Of a DNA stretch of 64,000 nucleotides, positions 37,916 through 46,881 are shown piece by piece. The position numbers and the translations under genes were made by a program. The stretch is from NCBI GenBank assembly GCA_012103255.1, contig WLXD01000001.1, positions 1,253,501 through 1,317,500 of the forward strand, in the 5' to 3' direction. The DNA is from Acidobacteriota bacterium. GTDB taxonomy: Bacteria; Acidobacteriota; UBA890; WLXD01. Within the stretch, counting starts at the first letter, position 1. Each line of letters starts with the position of its first letter. The notes under the pieces were generated by a model. That model saw only the letters and a list, made by a program, of their open reading frames with translations. It had not been told where the DNA came from and did not search any database.

Positions 37916-39136
37916 ATGCAAGCGCTGCCCCGTCGACTTCCCGTTCTCGCCATTGCCCTGGCGGTGCTCGCAGTAAGCACCCCCGCAATCGCGGATCTCT
38001 CGATACTGCAACCGCTCGACGAGTTGACGCGTGTGAGTCCGGTGATTGTCCGCGGCGACGTCTATTCGGTTGACGCGGCCTGGGAGGACGGCACGATCTA
38101 CACGTATGTGACCGTTGACGTGTCCGAGGTCTTTCGCGGCGGTGCTCCAGCACGGATCACGATCAAGCAGCTGGGCGGAGTCGTTGGCGAGATGGGGCTG
38201 GCGATCGCCGGACAGGCCGCGTTCGTCCCGGGTGAAGAAGTGATGCTTTTCCTGGGATTGCGACCCCGCGACAACACCTTGATGACATCGGTGCTCTGGC
38301 AAGGTAAGTGGGCGGTCTCCCGCGACGCCGCTACCGGAACAACCGAGGCTGTTCGCTACGCTGGTGACGACGACGACGGCACTCCGCTGCTGCATGACCG
38401 CCTTGCGTTGGCGGATCTCGAACGCGTCACTCAGACGACCATGGCCACGGTCCGAGATGTGACGAATAGCGACATCGTGTTCACGCCGCCCGAGGCACCG
38501 GCTCCGGTCAACACGGTCGACAACCCTGTGGCCCACAAGATCGCCTTCCTCGGCTTCTCGTGGCACGAGGTGTTCGCCGGCACGCTGATTCCTACGCTTT
38601 TCGGCAAGACGAAGCAGCCGAAGGTGGGCACGGGCGCCAAGCAGATCAAGGACACGGTCAAGGCCCAGAACGCGATCAAGAAGACGCTGCCCGTCTTCAA
38701 GAAGAGCAACAAGTACAAGGGCTCAATCGTCGGGTCGGACCTGCGTACCTCGGCCTGCGCGATGGACAACGTGGTGTTCAACCGCGACCCGAAGGGTGAG
38801 ATCGCGAACGACGGCACGCTGGCCATCGGCGGTGCCTTCTTCTTCACCAACATCCTCATTCGGGGCTTCTCCAAGGCCTGCAACGGGTTTGTCGTGATGA
38901 ATGATGGCTCCACGGCGGACGGCCTGATGCAGAACAAGACCTGCTACCACAACGTGCTTAACCACGAGTTGTTGCATGCCATGGGGCTCGGACACTCGAC
39001 AAAGAACGTGAACCTCATGTTCCCGTCGGTGAGCATGGCCGCCTGCCAGGGTGGCAAGATCACCTACGGCGGCGACGACAAGAAGGGCAAAAAGAAGCTC
39101 TACAACAGCAACTTCGCTGCACGGGTCGGCCACTGA
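37916..39136 (+). CDS. Exported matrixin-like metzincin metalloprotease
   Basis: A 406-residue protein with a signal peptide (MQALPRRLPVLAIALAVLAV to AIA). The C-terminal part contains NHELLHAMGLGHSTK: HExxHxxGxxH with His350, Glu351, His354 and His360, and an NLMFP Met-turn at Met368, the metzincin zinc signature. Upstream of it the residues 30-160 form a beta-rich domain of unknown type (VDVSEVFRGGAPARITIKQL). No pro-domain cysteine switch is obvious. It stands between the mutase and meaB and reads in the same direction, with SD-like GGAGG before the start. Confidence 0.85.
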   Translation: MQALPRRLPVLAIALAVLAVSTPAIADLSILQPLDELTRVSPVIVRGDVYSVDAAWEDGTIYTYVTVDVSEVFRGGAPARITIKQLGGVVGEMGLAIAGQAAFVPGEEVMLFLGLRPRDNTLMTSVLWQGKWAVSRDAATGTTEAVRYAGDDDDGTPLLHDRLALADLERVTQTTMATVRDVTNSDIVFTPPEAPAPVNTVDNPVAHKIAFLGFSWHEVFAGTLIPTLFGKTKQPKVGTGAKQIKDTVKAQNAIKKTLPVFKKSNKYKGSIVGSDLRTSACAMDNVVFNRDPKGEIANDGTLAIGGAFFFTNILIRGFSKACNGFVVMNDGSTADGLMQNKTCYHNVLNHELLHAMGLGHSTKNVNLMFPSVSMAACQGGKITYGGDDKKGKKKLYNSNFAARVGH

Positions 39137-40128
39137 GCGGAGAGTCCCTCGCGACAGGAATTCTCGAGGGTGATCGCGGCGCGCTGTCGCAGGCGATCAC
39201 CCTGATCGAGAGCACGCGCCCGGAAGATCAGGCCGAAGCCGACCGCTTGCTTGCGGCTGTCGAGCCGCGCACTGGTGGCAGTCATCGCGTAGGTATCAGC
39301 GGCGTGCCCGGTGTCGGCAAGAGCACGCTCATCGACAGGCTCGGTGAGCAGCTGGTTCAGCAGGGGCATCGCGTGGCGGTGCTGGCGGTCGATCCGTCGT
39401 CAACGGTCTCCGGTGGAAGCATCCTTGGCGACAAGACCCATATGGCGCGTCTCGGCGGACTCGATGACGCCTACATCCGGCCGTCGCCTTCGGCGCAGAC
39501 ACTCGGAGGAGTCGGCTCGCGCACCCGCGAGGCAATGTTGCTCTGCGAGGCTGCCGGCTACGACGTGGTGCTGATCGAAACCGTTGGAGTGGGCCAGTCC
39601 GAGACGCTGGTCGCCGATATGGTCGACACGTTCGTGGTGCTGCTGTTGCCGGGTGGTGGCGATGAGCTGCAGGGCATCAAGAAGGGCATCATGGAGATCG
39701 CCGACATCGTCGCCGTCAACAAGGCGGACGGCGCGAGTCTGGCGTCGGCGCGAGAAACGGTGACCGAATACAGCGGCGCGCTCCGCTACTCCCGGCGCGC
39801 TGGTGCCAACTGGACCCCCGGTGCGGTTCTGACGAGTGGCCAGACCGGCGATGGTTTGTCCGAACTATGGGAACAAGTTGCGGCGCACCGCACCGCCTTG
39901 GCTGATGGCGGAGAACTCGAAGCGCGTCGCCAGCGCCAGCGGATCGGGTGGATGTGGGGCCTGGTCGAAGAGACCCTGGTACGCGACTTCCGTCGGGCAG
40001 TCGCAACGACAGGGCTGCTGGCGTCCGTCGAGCAGCGCATTCTGGCCGGCGAGCTCACCCCGCGAGCCGCCGCGAGAGAACTGCTCTTCGCTGAACCGTC
40101 CGAGCCAGTGCCAGCGTTGGACGACTAG
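39133..40128 (+). CDS. meaB: Methylmalonyl-CoA mutase-associated GTPase MeaB
   Basis: A G-protein chaperone that loads and protects adenosylcobalamin on methylmalonyl-CoA mutase. Walker A is GVPGVGKST, with VAVLAVDPSS, GSRTREA and the NKADGAS G4 region following; the C-terminal helical dimer arm is present. The conserved N-terminal helix (ATGILEGDRGALSQAITLIE, then RPEDQAEADRLL) is encoded upstream of the first TTG, and no ATG, GTG or TTG precedes it in frame. I therefore start at CTG overlapping the protease stop (CTGA), giving 331 residues, the family length; a TTG at 39247 would remove the whole helix. Confidence 0.9.
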   Translation: MSGESLATGILEGDRGALSQAITLIESTRPEDQAEADRLLAAVEPRTGGSHRVGISGVPGVGKSTLIDRLGEQLVQQGHRVAVLAVDPSSTVSGGSILGDKTHMARLGGLDDAYIRPSPSAQTLGGVGSRTREAMLLCEAAGYDVVLIETVGVGQSETLVADMVDTFVVLLLPGGGDELQGIKKGIMEIADIVAVNKADGASLASARETVTEYSGALRYSRRAGANWTPGAVLTSGQTGDGLSELWEQVAAHRTALADGGELEARRQRQRIGWMWGLVEETLVRDFRRAVATTGLLASVEQRILAGELTPRAAARELLFAEPSEPVPALDD

Positions 40129-40219
40129 CGCTTGCCCAAGCCGGCGCCGCAATCCGGCGATCTGGTACAGAATGCTCTCGCTCTGTTGATTCACAGTGCT
40201 GCGAGGCTCCCGGCCGCGA

Positions 40220-41443
40220 ATGAAAACCGCGTTCTCCCCGTTCGAAAAGAAGTGGCTCCTGGCCGCGGTTGCCATCGCGTTGCTGCTGCGGCTGGCGTTC
40301 TCGCTTCTCTATTGGGTCGACAAGCCGTTCACCCACGATGAGTTCGAGTACCGAACGCTGGGCCACAACCTCGCCGCCGGCCGCGGGATGGTTTACGACG
40401 ACGACGGCCTCGAGCATTTTGGTCGCCCGCCGGGCTACCCGGTCTTCCTGGCGGCCATCTTCGGTGTCGGCGGTGGCGACGTCGCGGTACGCGCCGTCCA
40501 GAGCATGGTCGGGGCCCTGACGATTCTGGCGATCGGCGCGCTGGGTGCGCAGGCTGCGGGTCGGCGCGCTGGGTTGGTGGCTGCCTCGATGGCGGCGCTG
40601 TATCCGCCACTCATCTGGATGCCGTCGCGAGTCCTTTCCGAGACGTTGTATGCAGCGATCGTGCTCTGGGGTGCCGCGCTGCTCTGGCGTACTGCAGAAG
40701 ACGAGGAGCCGGAGGCACCGGACTGGCGAACTTTCGGTCTTGCCGGCCTGCTGATTGGAGTCTCGGCGCTGGTTCGGCCGGTGGCGCTGCCGCTGATCGT
40801 GCTGATCTCCGGCTGGCTTGTCCTACGGCATCGCCGCACAGCGGCCGTGAGTTTCATCATCGCCGCAGCCCTCGCAACCGTCCCGTGGACGGTCGTCAAG
40901 AGCGTGACGACAGATGGGTTTGTGCCGATTGCCTCCGAGGGCGGTATCACTCTCTGGACCGGAAACAACGATCTGGCGATCGGCGACGGGGACATGTCGG
41001 CGAATCCGGCAATCGAGGCCCGCAACGAGGAGATTCGTGCGGAGCACGTCGGCAAGAACCCGGACGAGATGGACCACGTCTACCGGGCCCTGGCGATCGA
41101 CTACGTCCTGCAGAATCCCCTCGACTGGCTCGTCCTGGAAGTCAGGAAATTCATCTACACCTGGCTGCCCATCGGCCCTTCATATCTCCAACACTCCGGC
41201 CGGTTCCTGTGGTTAACCTGGGTGTCGTATGTTCCACTCCTGCTCGTTGGTGTTGCGGGGTGGTGGTGGCTGGTTCGAAACCGAAAACGGCAACCCGCGG
41301 TGCTCTGGCTGTTGATCCTGGGGACCGTGGCGATCAATCTCGTGTTCTTCGCGCAGGAACGTTTCCGTGTGCCGGTACTCGATCCGGCGCTCATCGTAGG
41401 CGCGGCGGCGCTCGTGGCGACAAGGTTGGGGAACCGTGACTAG
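40220..41443 (+). CDS. GT39-like polyprenol-sugar glycosyltransferase (ArnT/PMT family)
   Basis: A 407-residue integral membrane protein with about ten hydrophobic helices. The first loop has KPFTHDEFEYRTLGHNLAAG, with the acidic DE motif of GT-C glycosyltransferases, followed by FGRPPGYPVFLAAIFG. It would transfer a sugar from a lipid carrier to an extracytoplasmic acceptor. The next gene encodes a polyprenyl-phosphate mannose synthase-type enzyme that overlaps its 3' end, so the pair probably makes and uses the same lipid-linked sugar. The ATG giving MKTAFSPFEKKW is used. Confidence 0.87.
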   Translation: MKTAFSPFEKKWLLAAVAIALLLRLAFSLLYWVDKPFTHDEFEYRTLGHNLAAGRGMVYDDDGLEHFGRPPGYPVFLAAIFGVGGGDVAVRAVQSMVGALTILAIGALGAQAAGRRAGLVAASMAALYPPLIWMPSRVLSETLYAAIVLWGAALLWRTAEDEEPEAPDWRTFGLAGLLIGVSALVRPVALPLIVLISGWLVLRHRRTAAVSFIIAAALATVPWTVVKSVTTDGFVPIASEGGITLWTGNNDLAIGDGDMSANPAIEARNEEIRAEHVGKNPDEMDHVYRALAIDYVLQNPLDWLVLEVRKFIYTWLPIGPSYLQHSGRFLWLTWVSYVPLLLVGVAGWWWLVRNRKRQPAVLWLLILGTVAINLVFFAQERFRVPVLDPALIVGAAALVATRLGNRD

Positions 41444-42170
41444 CTTCGACAACGAGCCGGCGGTGGCACACGACACGCTCGCAGTGGTGCCGACGTACAA
41501 CGAGGCGGAGTCGCTACCCGTACTGATCGAGCATCTGATGCGGATCGACGGCCTGAAGGTTCTCGTTGTGGACGACGACTCACCCGACGGCACGGGCCAG
41601 ATCGCGGACGAGTTGGCCGCCAGCTCGGATGGACGGATCTCGGTGCTGCACCGCACCACAGATCGTGGCCTGGGTCGTGCCTACGTGGCGGGTCTGCTTG
41701 AGGCTCTCGAGACGCAGGCCCGATTCATCTGTCAGATGGATGCCGACCTATCGCACGATCCGAGTTCGATTCCCGGGATGGTGCGGCGAGCCGCGGACGC
41801 CGATGTGGTGGTCGGCTCCCGCTACGTCAACGGCATCAGCGTCGTGAACTGGCCGTTGCGCCGCCTCGTGATGAGCCTCGGGGCCAACCGTTACGTCCGC
41901 TTCGTCACCGGAATCGCGGTGAACGATGCCACGAGCGGATTCCGCTGCTGGCGCCGCGAGGCGCTCGCTCAGATCGAGCTCGCCTCCCTGCGATCGCGCG
42001 GCTATTCATTCCTCGTCGAGATGCTCTACCGCGTCCACCGACGCGACCTGCGTATCGCCGAGGAACCGATCATCTTCGTCGAACGTCGCCACGGCCGCTC
42101 GAAGCTCTCTGCCGGCGTCTTCCTCGAATCGCTCTGGACTCCCTGGCGTCTGCGCTTCGGCCGCTCCTGA
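41436..42170 (+). CDS. Polyprenyl-phosphate mannosyltransferase-like GT2
   Basis: A 244-residue GT-A glycosyltransferase of the Dol-P-Man synthase (Dpm1/Ppm1) type. VVPTYNEAESLPVLIEHL, VDDDSPDGTGQIAD and QMDADLSHDP (the metal-binding DxD) are diagnostic; ATSGFRCWRREAL and ERRHGRSKLS follow. It would make polyprenyl-phosphate-mannose (or -glucose) from the sugar nucleotide at the cytoplasmic face. It starts with GTG inside the end of the GT39 gene. No membrane anchor domain is fused. Confidence 0.93.
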   Translation: MTSFDNEPAVAHDTLAVVPTYNEAESLPVLIEHLMRIDGLKVLVVDDDSPDGTGQIADELAASSDGRISVLHRTTDRGLGRAYVAGLLEALETQARFICQMDADLSHDPSSIPGMVRRAADADVVVGSRYVNGISVVNWPLRRLVMSLGANRYVRFVTGIAVNDATSGFRCWRREALAQIELASLRSRGYSFLVEMLYRVHRRDLRIAEEPIIFVERRHGRSKLSAGVFLESLWTPWRLRFGRS

Positions 42171-42216
42171 ACTTTGGTCGCGGCCGATGTTCGGTGAACT
42201 CGTTACTCACTGAACG

Positions 42217-42272
42217 TGTGGAAAAGTCTGTGAATCGTTGCAGCGGACGCAGGCTCTGGGCCCTTATGCACA
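42217..42272. other. DnaA-box-like motifs in a convergent intergenic gap
   Basis: TGTGGAAAA (one mismatch to the DnaA box on the minus strand) and TTATGCACA (perfect TTATNCACA) lie 38 bases apart. There is no AT-rich unwinding region or replication gene nearby, so this may be chance or a DnaA titration site. Confidence 0.3.
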
Positions 42273-42287
42273 GCCTGTAAGCCGGAT

Positions 42288-42302
42288 TGCACCGTCGGTG
42301 CA
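42288..42302. other. 15-bp palindrome
   Basis: TGCACCGTCGGTGCA is a perfect 7-bp inverted repeat around one base, between two convergent genes. No T-run follows; it could be a protein site. Confidence 0.3.
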
Positions 42303-42345
42303 GCAGTTGATACTGGCTGGCGTCGCCCGCGATGAGCGGGTCCAA

Positions 42346-42783
42346 CTAGCGCTCGGCTGTATCGAGTTGATCGAGCGCTCGCAGGCACGGGGCAGTCACC
42401 AGCCAGTAGGGCAGTGACAGAGGCCAAAGCGAAGCGACGGTTGTCTCGAAGGCTCGTGTCCAGCGCGGCGCATCGGGCAGCGCCCAGGTTCTGAGCGAGC
42501 GCGTGAGCGGGACGACGAGGCGCCACCCCACGGCCTGGAAGATCACGGCGAACAGCGGAACCCAGATCAGAACCAGCGCCATGAACGAGAGCATGCGCCC
42601 ATCGAAAAACGCTGAGGATCCGTCGAGGGGCTCCATGAATAGCCCGACACTTCCGCAGGCCCAGAGCAACGCGGCGACGTTCATGCGATCGGCCAGAGCG
42701 TCCGCGAGGACGGGGCGCGGGGCCCGTGTTTCGCGCTCGAATGTCGCCCTCAGGCCGGGGAGGTCAGATCCTTCGTCTCGCAT
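42346..42783 (-). CDS. Small hypothetical membrane protein
   Basis: A 145-residue protein with three hydrophobic segments: MNVAALLWACGSVGLFM, MLSFMALVLIWVPLFAVIFQAVG and SLWPLSLPYWLVTAPCLRAL. I do not recognise the family. The N-terminal ~45 residues are soluble and charged. The start is the ATG that begins MRDEGSDLPGL; the frame stays open far upstream but overlaps the promoter region and start of the divergent S9 peptidase and shows no hydrophobic or recognisable segment there. Confidence 0.6.
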   Translation of the reverse strand: MRDEGSDLPGLRATFERETRAPRPVLADALADRMNVAALLWACGSVGLFMEPLDGSSAFFDGRMLSFMALVLIWVPLFAVIFQAVGWRLVVPLTRSLRTWALPDAPRWTRAFETTVASLWPLSLPYWLVTAPCLRALDQLDTAER

Positions 42784-42958
42784 GGCGTTCCAGTCTACGT
42801 GCGCGGGGTGACGATCCACAACGGCGACGACCGAGGTCCGCTCAGGGCGGCTGGAGAGGGACCGGGTCGCGCTGGGTCGCCTGAGTTGATAGAACACCGG
42901 CACGTTCCGCCCGCCGGGGCCGCAGGCGAAGGCCCGGCAGCTATTTCGAGAGGTCGCT

Positions 42959-45565
42959 ATGCGAAGCACGCTGCTGTCGTCCGCCGTCGTGCGGATTCTT
43001 TCGTTTGCCCTGACCGCCGTCCTCCTGTTGCCGGCACTTGCCGTGGCACAGGAAGAGACGCCGCATGGCCATGGAGACAACCGGGTCCGCGAAGCGAATC
43101 GTGGCCTGGCCGCCCGCTTTACGCAGGCGAAGATGACGGAGATGGTCAAGAGCACCTACGTCCGGCCGCGCTGGCTCGAGGGCTCTGAACGGTTCTGGTA
43201 CACGTGGGAAGACGCGAGCGGCAAGACGTACTGGATCGTGGATCCGGCGGCCCGCTCGAAAGAACTGATCTTCGACAACGCCGACATGGCCCGGCAGCTT
43301 ACGCTGCTCACGCGCGACCCTTACGACACTCAGAATCTGCCGATCGACAGCATCCGTTGGGTCAACGACAACACGGCGATCCAGTTCGATGTGACCTCGT
43401 CGGAAGACGAAGAGATGGAGGAAGAGGGCGACTCCCAGGAGGAAGGGGAGTCGCGAGGCCGTCGGAGTCGCCCCGAGAAGAAGGTCTTCCATTTCGAATA
43501 CGACCTTGGCACCGGACAGGTCCGCGAATTGCAGGACTACGAGGAGCCCGATGACCATCCGAACTGGGCCAACATCTCGCCCGACAAGCAGTGGGTGGTG
43601 TTCTCGCGCGACCACGACCTCTACATGATGAGCTACTCGGAGTACGAGGAGTGGCTCGAGAAAGAGAAGGCCAAGGAAGACGACGACGAGGACTCCGACG
43701 ACTCCGATGACGAGGCCGAGAGCGATGTCGACGAGGACATCGACGAGATCCGGCTGACCACGGACGGCGAGGAATACTACACGTACGGGCGCGGCACCCG
43801 CGGTTGGACCGACAAGGAGAAGGAAGAGAACGCTGGCAAGCGCCAGCCCGCCTTCGTGACCTGGTCGCAGGACTCCGGCAAGTTCGCCATGGTGCGCCGC
43901 GACCAGCGTGAGGTCGACAAGCTCTGGGTCATCAACGCGGTGGCGGAGCCGCGGCCCACGCTCGAGACCTACGCCTACGATATGCCTGGCGAGGAAAACG
44001 TCACGCAGTCGGAGGTGTGGTGGTTCGACGTCGCCAGTCGGACCGGCCAGAAGGTCGAGGCCGACGGCGGCTTTGTTGATGAATCCATCAACCTGTTCAA
44101 CGCCCGTCGGTTCTTCTACCCGGACAGCGAGGAGCCGCGCACGAGCGAATGGCTGTCGCCCGACTCGAATCGCCTCTACTGGGGACGGATCAGCCGCGAT
44201 CTGAAGCGCTACGACGTGATGGTCACAGACCTGTCGTCGGGCACGAGCACCGCGCTTATCGAGGAGCGTCTCAACCCCTATGTTGAGACGCAGCGTCTCG
44301 AGCTACTCGATTCCGGCGAGATGGTCTGGTGGTCGGAGCGTGACGGTTGGGGGCACTACTACCTCTATGACGCCAGCGGCAACGTGGTGCGTCAGATTAC
44401 CCAGGGTGAGTTCTCGGGTCGTGGCGTGGCCGGCATCGACGAGACGTCCCGCACGCTCTACTTCACTGCCAATGGCCGTGAGGACGCTGAAGATCCCTAC
44501 TACCGCCACCTCTACCGTGTGGGTCTGGACGGCGGGCAGCCGACGTTGCTCAACTCGGGCGACTTCGATCACGTGGCCGCCATGGGCGAGTCCACGCGAT
44601 TCTTCGTGGATGGCTATTCGCGGGTGAACACGGTGCCTGCCAACGCGCTCATGGACTCCGACGGCGAGAAGATCATGGATCTCGAGTCGGCCGACATGTC
44701 GTTGCTCAACGCCGCCGGGTATCAGTTCCCGGAGCCCTACCAGGTGAAGGGCGCGGACAACGTGACTGACCTCTACGGCGTCATCTACAAGCCGTTCGAC
44801 TTCGACGAGACCAAGAAGTACCCGATCATCGCGTACGTCTACCCGGGTCCGCAGACCGAGGCAGTCGCCAAGCAGTTCGTCACGCGCGCGCAGAACATCC
44901 ACCTCGCCAACATGGGCTTCATCGTGGTCGAGATCGGCAACCGTGGCGGCCATCCGTGGCGCTCGAAGTGGTACCACTCCTATGGCTACGGCGATCTGCG
45001 CGATTACGGTCTGGCCGACAAGAAGGCCGCAATCGAACAGCTGGCAGATCAGTACGACTGGGTCGACGTCGACCGGGTGGGGATCTTCGGCCACTCGGGC
45101 GGCGGTTTCATGTCGACCGCCGCGATGCTCGTGTATCCGGACTTCTTCGATGTGGCCGTGTCGTCATCCGGCAATCACGAGAACCAGATCTACAACCGCT
45201 GGTGGAGCGAGAAGCATCATGGCGTGAAGGAAGTGACGGACTCCGAAGGGAACGTCACATTCGAGTACGACATCGAGAAGAACTCGCAGCTGGCGGCGAA
45301 CCTCAAGGGCAAGCTGCTGCTGACCACGGGTGATATCGACAACAACGTGCACCCGGCGTTGACCTATCGCATGGCGCACGCGCTGATGAAGGCCAACAAG
45401 CGCTTCGACTTCTTCCTGTTCCCGGGCGAACGCCACGGCTACCGTGAGAACTCGGAATACTGGCAGTGGTTGCGCGCCGACTACTTCGCCGAGCACCTGC
45501 TGGGTGATGCTCCGGACCACGTCGATGTTTCCGAAATGAACCGCGAGAAGGCGCGGAGCCGCTGA
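42959..45565 (+). CDS. Exported S9-family (DPP IV-like) prolyl peptidase
   Basis: An 868-residue serine peptidase with a signal peptide (FALTAVLLLPALAVAQ). A beta-propeller occupies the first ~620 residues and the alpha/beta-hydrolase domain the rest: nucleophile GHSGGG (Ser713), then TTGDIDNNVHPAL for the Asp and PGERHGYRENSEYW for the His. Two strongly acidic insertions interrupt the propeller (about residues 145-165, and 225-255 with DDDEDSDDSDDEAESDVDED), which is unusual for the family. It would release dipeptides after proline outside the cytoplasm. GAGAGG precedes the ATG. Confidence 0.94.
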   Translation: MRSTLLSSAVVRILSFALTAVLLLPALAVAQEETPHGHGDNRVREANRGLAARFTQAKMTEMVKSTYVRPRWLEGSERFWYTWEDASGKTYWIVDPAARSKELIFDNADMARQLTLLTRDPYDTQNLPIDSIRWVNDNTAIQFDVTSSEDEEMEEEGDSQEEGESRGRRSRPEKKVFHFEYDLGTGQVRELQDYEEPDDHPNWANISPDKQWVVFSRDHDLYMMSYSEYEEWLEKEKAKEDDDEDSDDSDDEAESDVDEDIDEIRLTTDGEEYYTYGRGTRGWTDKEKEENAGKRQPAFVTWSQDSGKFAMVRRDQREVDKLWVINAVAEPRPTLETYAYDMPGEENVTQSEVWWFDVASRTGQKVEADGGFVDESINLFNARRFFYPDSEEPRTSEWLSPDSNRLYWGRISRDLKRYDVMVTDLSSGTSTALIEERLNPYVETQRLELLDSGEMVWWSERDGWGHYYLYDASGNVVRQITQGEFSGRGVAGIDETSRTLYFTANGREDAEDPYYRHLYRVGLDGGQPTLLNSGDFDHVAAMGESTRFFVDGYSRVNTVPANALMDSDGEKIMDLESADMSLLNAAGYQFPEPYQVKGADNVTDLYGVIYKPFDFDETKKYPIIAYVYPGPQTEAVAKQFVTRAQNIHLANMGFIVVEIGNRGGHPWRSKWYHSYGYGDLRDYGLADKKAAIEQLADQYDWVDVDRVGIFGHSGGGFMSTAAMLVYPDFFDVAVSSSGNHENQIYNRWWSEKHHGVKEVTDSEGNVTFEYDIEKNSQLAANLKGKLLLTTGDIDNNVHPALTYRMAHALMKANKRFDFFLFPGERHGYRENSEYWQWLRADYFAEHLLGDAPDHVDVSEMNREKARSR

Positions 45566-45575
45566 GCGGGGTTCG

Positions 45576-46846
45576 CTACTGGCTCTCGTCGCGGATCCGC
45601 TCCTGTTCGAGCATCAGGCGGTAAGCCGCGTAGTACTTGTAGATGTTCTCGACGTAGCTGACCGTCTCGCGGCCGCCGTCGTCGGCAGAAGTTGCATGAT
45701 CCCGACGGCGCCGCGGTGACTCACCAGTGACTGATCCAGCTTCGACTCCTGGTAGCCCTGCGCCACCATCATCAGGTAGTCGAAGTCGTACTGCGCTGCG
45801 AACTCGCGAAAATGCTCCACCGTGTCGCGGAACCGCTCCCGCGAGTCACCGGCGATCGCATTTTCGACGTACCTGGTGTCGCGCAGGTAGCGGTTGAACA
45901 GCATGTTGCCCATCAACGTGCCCTTGCGGTGATCCTTCACGAACTCATTGACGAATCCGGCGAGCTGCGGGCTGTCCTGTCGGAATGCCCAGGCAATTTC
46001 ACCGTCCGTACGTAGGGCGACGTCGGGGTGCAGCTGGATACTGTCGAAGATCTGATCCCAGAACTCGGCCTTGTACTCGTCGACGACGATGAGTTCGACG
46101 AGACCTGTGTTGACCATCTCCAGCAGGTCTTCATCCTCGAGGTGCTCCTCTGCCTCGATGAGTTCAACCGGCGCCAGCCCGCGCGCGGTGAAGTCCTCGT
46201 TGAGGGCCTGGAGGCTCGTGAAGTAGCTACTCGACGGCCGCACGTACACCGCGCGTCCCGCCAGATCGTCCAGCGTGTCGACCGGCGCCCCAGCCGGACC
46301 CGAAACGATGATCTCGGCTACATCGCCGATAAACGGATCGCTGAAGTCCACGACAGCAGCCCGCTCGTCCGTGATCGTGAGGCCGCCTAGCGCAATGTCG
46401 CCACGACCGGCGGCGAGGCCCGCCATCATCTCCGCCCGAGTTGCCGGGATCGGGATCACAAGAATCGGCACATCACCGCCGTGCTGTTCGTTGATGTACT
46501 CCTCGAACTGCTTCAACAGGTCGTATGCGACGCCGCGTTGTCGGAGACCGTCCATGAAGTAGGACGTCTGACTGTAGGCGACGAGAGCACGGACATGACG
46601 GCGCTCGAGCATCGCCTCGAAATCGCCGGTGAACGGCTCGCTGAGACGGAGACGCGCAGCCTCTTCACTCCCGTAGTGAACCAGTGCGCCGTCCTCAGCT
46701 TGCGCGACCGTTTCGCCCTGAGGCTCTTGCGCCTGGTCGGGAGTCGGCGCGGCCTCTTCACCGGCGGCGCCGCATCCAGCAACTGCTGCCAAGAGGAGGG
46801 TCGCCAATGCGCGTTCGCGAAGCGAGGACGAGGTGAACCGATTCAT
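45576..46846 (-). pseudogene. MltF-like lytic transglycosylase lipoprotein, catalytic core deleted and frame shifted
   Basis: The intact part codes a lipoprotein (lipobox LLAAVAGC) and a periplasmic solute-binding-like domain: RRHVRALVAYSQTSYFMDGL, DIALGGLTITDERAAVVDFS and RAVYVRPSSSYFTSL, as in MltF. The transglycosylase domain begins normally (YLMMVAQGYQESKLDQSLVS, GAVGIMQLLPTTA, with the catalytic Glu in YQESKLDQ), then breaks. The frame runs into an unrelated tail ending at 45614. In the shifted frame, bases 45576-45680 encode GRETVSYVENIYKYYAAYRL and the rest of the normal C-terminus. About 80 residues that hold the SLT core (the AYNAGP region) are missing. It could be real decay or an assembly deletion. 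Confidence 0.8.
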
Positions 46847-46881
46847 GGCGCGTCTCCGTTGTGGAATGAGGCGCCTAGATT

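Noticed and set aside
42240-42345. Minus-strand sequence reading AATCCGGCTTACAGGCTG, like the 3' end of RNase P RNA
   Set aside because: The conserved 5' part (GAGGAAAGTCCGGGC) is absent within 400 bases, and that space is occupied by a coding sequence; the match is short.
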